From NCBI GenBank assembly GCA_012800465.1, contig JAAZJI010000133.1:1-10145 (forward strand): 10,145 bases of DNA, read 5' to 3'. The position numbers and the translations under genes are program-made. The stretch is from Spirochaetales bacterium. GTDB taxonomy: Bacteria > Spirochaetota > Spirochaetia > Sphaerochaetales > Sphaerochaetaceae. Positions 4,946 through 10,145 of this stretch are shown in pieces (positions within the stretch are counted from its first letter, which is position 1; each line of letters opens with the position of its first letter). The notes below the pieces were generated by a model, which was not told where the DNA came from, ran no database searches, and saw only the letters and a list, made by a program, of their open reading frames with translations.

Positions 4946-7495
4946 CTATTTTTTTCCGCGCGATGCCTCGTCTTCCTCGATCATCGACAAGAAGTCGATC
5001 ATCGCATCCTCGCTTGCGGGAGGTTCTTTGACCGCGCTCGGAGCGGAAATCGGACTCTCCCCTCCCCGGTCATGAGGCATCTCCTTCATTTCGTCGGGCG
5101 CATCGTTGGAGAAAGCCTGTGTGGAGACGATCCTCTCTTCCCCTGTTTCGCCGTTCCGTTCGGCCATCTCCTTCAGATTCATATAGGGGGCATGCGGCCC
5201 GAACGCCAGGACCGGATTGAAGAGCGCAGGCAGTTTTCCGCGAACCTTGACATCCTGCTTGTACCGCTTGCGATACCACGAAGCGGTCCGCTTTCTGGGC
5301 AGATAGCGATACTTCCGCCCGAACCTCCGCTCGGATTTCCCCATCTTGTAGGAGACCGAGTAGCCATACGACCCATAGCGGCTGTGCTTCGTCGGCATCA
5401 CTCCGTTGAAGACGAAGCCGGCGATCTGGACGTTTGCGTTCCTGAGGCTCTCGAGCAGTTCCCCCAGGGCGTTGCGGTTGGTCACGCCCGCCCGGACGGT
5501 GACGATCAGGCCGTCGACGCGCTTGGCGATCGCCAGCAGCTCGCTCGCCGCATCGAGCGGAGGGGCGTCGATGATGATGTAGTCGTAGATTCCGGAAAGC
5601 GTTTCGATACCGTTGATGTACCTGGGGTTGGAGAAGATCGCGGCCGGCACCAGGGGAACCGATCCGGCGGGAAGCAGATGGAGGGTGCCCACATCTTCAA
5701 GCGGTTGGACGATGCAGTCCTCTATGGAGACCCCGCCGGTGACCATGTCCACCAGTCCGATCTTCCGGTGCTCAAGGCGGAAGAAGCGCTCCATGCTCGG
5801 CAGGCGAAGATCCCCGTCGACGACCAGCACCTTGTTGCCCAGCTGCGCCAGGGCGAAGGCGGTGTTCGCGACGATCATGCTCTTTCCCTCGGCCGGCGCG
5901 CTGCTGGTGATCGAGAAGACCCTTTTGTCGTTCATCGAATAGATCATGTTCGCGATCAGCTTGAGCCGCTCCGCTTCGAAGGAGTTCGGATGGGTGCGGA
6001 CCATGAACATCGGATACATGTCCTTCTGGTGGGTCTTCATGATCGGAACCCACCCCAGCATCGGAACGCTCCGACCGACGATCCGCTGCACCTGCTCCTC
6101 GCTCTGGATCGATGTATCCAGCGACTCCACCAGCAGAGCGAGCAACAGACCGATCGCCGAACCCAGAAGCAGGGCTACCGCCAGGATCAGGAGGGAGTTG
6201 GGGCTGACCGGCTTCAGGGGCAGGTTCGCCGTGTCGATCACTTTCACGTTTCCGCTGACGGAAGCTTCGAGGAGCTTGATCTCCTCGAGCATCTCCCGGA
6301 GTTTCAGCCCGATCGCCTCGCTGATCTGGACGTCCCGCATCAGCTCGGAAAGGGTGCGCTCCAGGACGGGCAGGCGGGAAAGCTCCTCTTCGAACACCTC
6401 GGCCCGGCTCTGAAGGATATCGATCGACACGCCGGTGGTGAGGATCTGGGTGATGTTCTGGGCCAAAGAATCGATATAGCAGCACTCGATGAGCTTCCGG
6501 ACCCGGTTCAGCAGGCTCTTCTTCGTCGTATCGATCGCGTTGTTGATGGTGAAGATCCTCGTGAGCGTCCCTTCGGAAAGCGCGCCTTGACCGAGGTTCG
6601 TCGGCAGCGACTCGTACATCGCCAGTTCCAGCAGCCACGATTCGAGCTCGCCGAGCTTCTTGACGATCTCCTCATCCTCTCTGACCCGCTCGAGCAGGCG
6701 CTCGGAGGTGGTGCCACCGGCGGCGATGAAGGACTCATGGGAGCGAAGACCGATATGCGCTTCCTCGAGCTGAAGCCTCAGCGGCTCGAGCCGAAGATCG
6801 TAGTAGGATATCTGATTGACCAGCAGGGAGCTCTTGTCGGAAAGCTGGATGATCTCGCTCCGCTCCTTGAAATCCCCGAGTTTGTCGTTCGCCTCCCGGA
6901 GGGCCTGGTCGTTGATCGGGATCTGGCTCTCGATGAAGGTCCGCTGGGCGGTCTTGGAGTTGCGGGCGATCGAGGTGAGCATACTGTCATAGCTCTCGGC
7001 CAGGACGTTGGCGAAATCACGGGCGAAGAAGCGGTCCGCGTCGGTGACGCTGATGCGGACGATGTTGGTGTCCTTCACCGTGGTGACGGAGATCTTCTCC
7101 TTCACCGAGCCGGGAAACGCGATGACCTCCGCATAGGACTCGCCTTCGGCGTTTTCATACTTTGTGAGGTCGAGCCGCCCGAGGGCGTCGGTGATGTTGC
7201 TGCGGGAGGTGATCAGCTCGACCTCCGTCGCGATCTTCGCCCCGGAGGAGGTGACGCTGAGCAATGAATCGATCGACGAGGAGTTCTGGATCGGATTGAC
7301 GAGGACGGAGACCTGCGATTCATACAGGGGGGTCGCCCAGAAGAGATACCCGATTGCCGCGCCGCTTACCAGCACGAGGCCGAGGAGGAACCAGAAGAAC
7401 CGTTTGCGGAAGATCGAAAGAAGCTCCCTTATCGTCATCCCTTCTTCATCGAATTGCGGGTGAGCCGTATATTGGTCATCATATGCCTGATTCAT
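4946..7495 (-). CDS. Wzc-type polysaccharide co-polymerase with BY-family tyrosine kinase domain
   Basis: Inner-membrane protein controlling chain length and export of a cell-surface polysaccharide, with a cytoplasmic autophosphorylating tyrosine kinase. The 849 residues comprise a Wzz N-terminal domain with first membrane helix (about 33-52) and a long periplasmic part rich in predicted coiled coil (roughly 185-300 and 360-412). The proline motif LPLKPVSP (425-432) leads into the second helix (about 434-456). The kinase has Walker A SAPAEGKS (532-539), Walker A' VLVVDGDLR (556-564) and Walker B YIIIDAPP (639-646). A tyrosine cluster follows: Y707, Y710, Y712, Y716, then Y729, Y731, Y741, Y745. 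Unlike most BY-kinases the cluster is not terminal; about 100 further residues, acidic and proline-rich, follow. The start at ATG 7495 has AGGAGGGG close upstream, formed at the stop of the SLBB gene 9 bp away, so the two are co-transcribed. Confidence 0.93.
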   Translation of the reverse strand: MNQAYDDQYTAHPQFDEEGMTIRELLSIFRKRFFWFLLGLVLVSGAAIGYLFWATPLYESQVSVLVNPIQNSSSIDSLLSVTSSGAKIATEVELITSRSNITDALGRLDLTKYENAEGESYAEVIAFPGSVKEKISVTTVKDTNIVRISVTDADRFFARDFANVLAESYDSMLTSIARNSKTAQRTFIESQIPINDQALREANDKLGDFKERSEIIQLSDKSSLLVNQISYYDLRLEPLRLQLEEAHIGLRSHESFIAAGGTTSERLLERVREDEEIVKKLGELESWLLELAMYESLPTNLGQGALSEGTLTRIFTINNAIDTTKKSLLNRVRKLIECCYIDSLAQNITQILTTGVSIDILQSRAEVFEEELSRLPVLERTLSELMRDVQISEAIGLKLREMLEEIKLLEASVSGNVKVIDTANLPLKPVSPNSLLILAVALLLGSAIGLLLALLVESLDTSIQSEEQVQRIVGRSVPMLGWVPIMKTHQKDMYPMFMVRTHPNSFEAERLKLIANMIYSMNDKRVFSITSSAPAEGKSMIVANTAFALAQLGNKVLVVDGDLRLPSMERFFRLEHRKIGLVDMVTGGVSIEDCIVQPLEDVGTLHLLPAGSVPLVPAAIFSNPRYINGIETLSGIYDYIIIDAPPLDAASELLAIAKRVDGLIVTVRAGVTNRNALGELLESLRNANVQIAGFVFNGVMPTKHSRYGSYGYSVSYKMGKSERRFGRKYRYLPRKRTASWYRKRYKQDVKVRGKLPALFNPVLAFGPHAPYMNLKEMAERNGETGEERIVSTQAFSNDAPDEMKEMPHDRGGESPISAPSAVKEPPASEDAMIDFLSMIEEDEASRGKK

Positions 7496-7504
7496 GCGCC
7501 CCTC

Positions 7505-9097
7505 CTACAGTGACCGTACGTCTTTGATGATGCTCAACGTGGTGGATACGATCCCCAGGATCGCGGCGACCAGTCCGACGATGGCGACCGTCGGTGCGAT
7601 ATCCTTGGTGAAGGTGTTCTTCTTGACGACGATCGTCGAGCCGGGGGGAACCTCCTCTTCGGCGGTCTTGGAGATCTTCCTGCCGTCCTCGCCCTGCACC
7701 TTCACCGAGATGGGGAAGGAAGCTTCATCGCTGTAGCCGCCGGCCAGCGCAATGTAGTAACCGGCGCTCTTGTTCGGCGCATACGCGTACATCCCCGAGC
7801 GCACAACCCCGCCTGAGACGGAGACGAAACGCTGGCTGAAGGGGATCATGATCGCATCGCCGTTCTCCAGGGTGCGGGTCGCGTTCGGATCCTGTCCATA
7901 GAGGATCCGCTGCAGGTCGAGGGCGATCCGCTGCCCGTCGCGGACGAGATACGCCCGTTCGAGGTCGCTGATCGAAAGGAGCCGGCCGCTCAAGGTCTCG
8001 AAGACATGCTTGATCGTCTCCCCCGGGTAGAGCTGATAGAAGATCCGGCCCGAGACGTACCCGGTCAAGGATGAAGAGCTGAGGGTGTTCGCCGCCTCGG
8101 TCGAGGAGATCGCCCCCTCGATGAGGATCGATTGGGGCATCGGTCCGAGCAGGTCGACGTATACCTTGTCCAGATGCCGCACTTCGAAATGCTCATCCAC
8201 AAGGAGATCCGCGTACAGGATCGTCCAATCGTTCAGCTCCTCGTCGAACCGCTGGATCCGGATCCGCTGGATGTCGCCGCCGGAAAGGACGCCGCCGGCG
8301 TACTCGGTGATCAAAGAGGAGAGGTCCTCCCCCTCCCTGAGCTGGAAGCTTCCGGTCCGATAGACATGGCCGTCGATGTGGACCAGCCGCTCGGCCCGGC
8401 CGAGGCTCACCACGTCGCCGCTTCTCAAAAGCGGATCCTCCTTGAGAACCCCCTTGCGGAGGGCGAGGTAGAGGTCGTGGGTGTCCCGGCTTCCGTCGGC
8501 GTGGGTGATCGTGACCGCTCGGGTCGAGGTGTAGGGGGTGGCCGCGCCGACGACCTGGGAGAGCCGGGTGAGGCCCCACGCCTGGACGGTTCGCGATCCG
8601 GCGACCTCCCCGATCACCGAGACGGAGAAGGAACCGACCCCGGTGAAAACCACCTGGGGGTTGGAATAGCTGTGATACGCTTCGATGAGGTCGGTGATCG
8701 CCTGGCTCATCCGCTGGAAGGTGAGCCCTTCTCCGCTGACTTTGCCGAGCCCGGGAAGGACCACCTGGTACGCTTCGTTCACCTGCAGGTCGAGGGTCAC
8801 CGTCTTCAATCCGTCAAGATAGACGACCCGGTAGGTGTCCCCCGGGGTAACGGGATAGGAAGGTTCGCTGATCGCATTGAGCAGCCGCTCATCGGCGGTC
8901 GGAATGATTGGAGTCGCCGCCAGGCCCAGCTGCTCGGCGTATGATTGGACTTGCACCGTCGTGCCGACGAGATCCTTCGCAGACGACCCATAGAGCGGCG
9001 AACGGATCACCAGACCGTTGTCCTGTGCGACCAGGGCTCCATGAACAAGGATGATCAGAATCAGGGAAATCAGGGCGCACCGCTTCGAGTTCCTCAT
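7505..9097 (-). CDS. Wza-like polysaccharide export protein with multiple SLBB domains
   Basis: Likely forms the outer-membrane/periplasmic export channel that works with the following Wzc-type protein. Starting at ATG 9097 it has 530 residues. A signal peptide (about 1-24, basic start MRNSKR, hydrophobic core, then LVAQD) has no lipobox, unlike E. coli Wza. The polysaccharide export domain follows (about 80-165, beginning YPVTPGDTYRVVYLDGL). Three or four SLBB-like repeats can be discerned, starting near 160 (VSVIGEVAGS), 239 (VHIDGHVYRTG), 323 (SILIEGAISS) and 424 (VSVSGGVVRSG). A C-terminal hydrophobic helix (about 500-525) ends in IKDVRSL. The frame opens at ATG 9115, but GGAGGTG lies 9 nt before ATG 9097 and the signal peptide starts best there. 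It is first in a two-gene operon with its own strong promoter. The number of SLBB repeats is a visual estimate. Confidence 0.9.
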   Translation of the reverse strand: MRNSKRCALISLILIILVHGALVAQDNGLVIRSPLYGSSAKDLVGTTVQVQSYAEQLGLAATPIIPTADERLLNAISEPSYPVTPGDTYRVVYLDGLKTVTLDLQVNEAYQVVLPGLGKVSGEGLTFQRMSQAITDLIEAYHSYSNPQVVFTGVGSFSVSVIGEVAGSRTVQAWGLTRLSQVVGAATPYTSTRAVTITHADGSRDTHDLYLALRKGVLKEDPLLRSGDVVSLGRAERLVHIDGHVYRTGSFQLREGEDLSSLITEYAGGVLSGGDIQRIRIQRFDEELNDWTILYADLLVDEHFEVRHLDKVYVDLLGPMPQSILIEGAISSTEAANTLSSSSLTGYVSGRIFYQLYPGETIKHVFETLSGRLLSISDLERAYLVRDGQRIALDLQRILYGQDPNATRTLENGDAIMIPFSQRFVSVSGGVVRSGMYAYAPNKSAGYYIALAGGYSDEASFPISVKVQGEDGRKISKTAEEEVPPGSTIVVKKNTFTKDIAPTVAIVGLVAAILGIVSTTLSIIKDVRSL

Positions 9098-9118
9098 CGT
9101 TTGCCACACCTCCATACG

Positions 9119-9159
9119 TTGAGTTCCCGTAGTATACCACCACGGTCACCTCAACTCAA
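9119..9159. repeat. 7-bp inverted repeat around the export-operon promoter
   Basis: TTGAGTT at 9119-9125 (plus strand) is repeated in inverted orientation as AACTCAA at 9153-9159, with 27 bp between. The right arm covers the -35 element and the left arm covers the expected transcription start. The placement would suit an operator, but seven bases is short and chance is a real possibility. Confidence 0.3.
9131..9159 (-). promoter_or_regulatory. Predicted sigma70 promoter of the export operon
   Basis: Minus-strand -35 TTGAGT (9159-9154), 17-bp spacer, and -10 TATACT (9136-9131, 5/6) with an upstream TGG extended -10. The start would be near 9124, leaving a leader of about 27 nt with GGAGGTG before the ATG at 9097. 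The best promoter match in the window. Confidence 0.7.
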
Positions 9160-9236
9160 GTACTCCAAGGAAAACAACTAATACATCCGTCCGGTTACAA
9201 ATACTTGCCAACGTGGGGAATGAGCCGACGAATTCC

Positions 9237-9265
9237 TTGATACGAAGCGCCTCCTCGGCTACGAT
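9237..9265 (+). promoter_or_regulatory. Predicted sigma70 promoter of the ybaK-type gene
   Basis: Plus-strand -35 TTGATA (9237-9242, 5/6), 17-bp spacer, and -10 TACGAT (9260-9265, 4/6). A start 7-8 nt beyond the -10 falls at 9272-9273, only 3-4 nt before the ATG at 9276. No Shine-Dalgarno sequence is visible, which fits a nearly leaderless message. Confidence 0.5.
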
Positions 9266-9275
9266 GTCTACCACC

Positions 9276-9740
9276 ATGAAGACGAACGCGATGAGAATCC
9301 TGGAGGTGCGGAAAATCCCCTTCGAGCTCGTCACCTACCCCTTCGACGAGGAGGCCCTCGATGCGATCCATGCCGCCCGGGCGGTGGGCCTGGATCCGAA
9401 GACCGTGTTCAAGACGATCGTCCTCGTCGATGAGCGGAAGCAGTACCGGGTCTTCTGCCTTCCGGCGGACCGGTCGATCAGCATGAAGAAGGCCCGCTCG
9501 CTCACCGGAAGCAAGACCATGGAGCTGGTGAAGCTCACCGAGATCCAAAACGTCACCGGATACCTTCGCGGCGGCTGCTCGCCGATCGGGATGAAGCGCC
9601 CCTTCCCCACCTTCATCGAAGAGGCGGCGTTCACCCTTCCCTTCATCTACGTCAGCGCCGGCAGGCGGGGGATGCAGATCCGGCTCGATCCGCAGGACCT
9701 GCTGACCGCCGTCGACGGCGTCCGGGCGGAATTCACCTAG
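9276..9740 (+). CDS. ybaK: YbaK/EbsC-type Cys-tRNA(Pro) deacylase
   Basis: Trans-editing enzyme that hydrolyses Cys-tRNA(Pro) made in error by prolyl-tRNA synthetase; cytoplasmic. 154 residues from ATG 9276, close to E. coli YbaK (159). The start MKTNAMRILEVRKIPFELVTY aligns with the YbaK N-terminus. VFKTIVL places a lysine at residue 46, the position of the essential K46 of E. coli YbaK. GYLRGGCSPIGMKRPFPTF (95-113) matches the GYLVGGISPLGQKK segment, and FIYVSAGRRG (123-132) the IYVSGGKRG segment. The open frame extends upstream to a GTG at 9213 and an ATG at 9264, but homology supports 9276. No clear Shine-Dalgarno is present. It is the only plus-strand gene here, divergent from the export operon and convergent with gcvT, with which it shares a CTAG as stop codons. 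Confidence 0.93.
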   Translation: MKTNAMRILEVRKIPFELVTYPFDEEALDAIHAARAVGLDPKTVFKTIVLVDERKQYRVFCLPADRSISMKKARSLTGSKTMELVKLTEIQNVTGYLRGGCSPIGMKRPFPTFIEEAAFTLPFIYVSAGRRGMQIRLDPQDLLTAVDGVRAEFT

Positions 9741-10145
9741 GGGGTCCGGGTCTGCCGGTAGATTGGCGTCCGGATCAGCCGGGCCTTCTTCAGTTTCCCG
9801 TGGACCTCGACCTCGAGATGGTCGCCGAACTTCAGCGCAGGTTCGCGGTCGATCAGGACCAGGGCGAAGAAGATCCCCATGCTCGGGCTCTTCATCCCGC
9901 TGGTAACATACCCGATCTCCTTTCCATCCCGGAACACCGGATAGCCGGTGCGCGGAACCGCCTTGTCGACCATCTCGATTCCCCGGAGGGTCCGGGGCAC
10001 CCCGGCGTTCTTCTGCTCCAACAGGGCGGCCTTCCCGCAGAAGTCCTCCTTCTCGAACTTCACGAACGCTCCGAGGTTCGCCTCCAGGGGAGTGATCGAA
10101 TCGCCGATCTCCCGGCCGTAGAGCGGCAGCTTCGCCTCCAGGCGG
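9737..10145 (-). CDS. gcvT: Aminomethyltransferase (glycine cleavage T protein), C-terminal part only
   Basis: T protein of the glycine cleavage system, which transfers the methylene group of H-protein-bound aminomethyl to tetrahydrofolate. The last 135 codons lie in the window; the 5' part is beyond the right edge. Visible landmarks are LEAKLPLYGREI and ITPLEANLGAFVKF, corresponding to the conserved GcvT segments reading EA-MPLYGHE and TPLEAGLG. DFCGKAALLEQ follows, then the C-terminal beta-barrel region GYPVFRDGKEIGYVTSGMKSPSMG. The protein ends IYRQTRTP at TAG 9739-9737. A related folate-binding family member (for example YgfZ-like or dimethylglycine-type enzymes) is less likely given how close these segments are to GcvT. 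No terminator is visible between it and the convergent ybaK-type gene. Confidence 0.88.
   Translation of the reverse strand, partial: RLEAKLPLYGREIGDSITPLEANLGAFVKFEKEDFCGKAALLEQKNAGVPRTLRGIEMVDKAVPRTGYPVFRDGKEIGYVTSGMKSPSMGIFFALVLIDREPALKFGDHLEVEVHGKLKKARLIRTPIYRQTRTP

Noticed and set aside
4868..7267. 799-codon open frame on the plus strand
   Set aside because: Lies antisense to the well-supported Wzc-type kinase. Its composition (rich in Asp, Arg, Leu, Gly) and lack of any family motif fit a shadow frame produced by G+C-rich codons.
9098..9115. Upstream ATG for the Wza-like gene
   Set aside because: The ATG at 9115 forms part of the GGAGGTG ribosome site that serves ATG 9097.

Overview
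The window looks like a stretch of chromosome from a diderm (outer-membrane) bacterium with fairly high G+C and densely packed genes, almost all on the minus strand. No mobile element, CRISPR array, tRNA or rRNA is visible. The fused aspartate carbamoyltransferase (catalytic plus regulatory chain) is an arrangement known from Thermotoga and from spirochaetes such as Treponema. Together with an NAD-linked (class 1B) dihydroorotate dehydrogenase and a Wza/Wzc-type exporter, it suggests a fermentative spirochaete-like lineage. This placement is an inference and is not secure.

Right end (9276-10145): a plus-strand ybaK-type Cys-tRNA(Pro) deacylase converges on the 3' end of a minus-strand gcvT-type aminomethyltransferase. 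Their two TAG stop codons share a single CTAG. Between ybaK and the exporter operon lies a short divergent promoter region (about 9098-9275) with a good sigma70-like promoter facing each way. The ybaK promoter sits so close to its ATG that the mRNA would be nearly leaderless.

Middle (4946-9097): a two-gene polysaccharide-export operon on the minus strand. It encodes an SLBB-rich Wza-like export protein, then a Wzz/Wzc-type chain-length regulator fused to a BY-family tyrosine kinase. No glycosyltransferase or phosphatase is in view.

Left half (1-4934): a de novo UMP operon on the minus strand in the order leader peptide, pyrBI (fused), pyrE, pyrF, pyrDK (fused and cut by the window edge). The genes are tightly coupled: two successive ATGA overlaps and a 16-bp gap. 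Four polypeptides supply six classical subunits or enzymes, covering carbamoyl-aspartate formation, dihydroorotate oxidation, phosphoribosylation and decarboxylation. carAB and pyrC are not in the window.

The most interesting element is the 160-bp pyr leader. A consensus-like extended -10 promoter drives a very short 5' RNA carrying a strong ribosome-binding site and an 18-codon ORF. The stop codon of that ORF overlaps the 5' arm of an intrinsic terminator, and the terminator lies just ahead of the pyrBI ribosome-binding site. This is the layout of a translation-coupled attenuator, analogous to the E. coli pyrL-pyrBI leader but with an unrelated peptide sequence. Because polysaccharide synthesis consumes UDP-sugars, the neighbouring export operon may have a metabolic link to the pyr genes, but that is inference.
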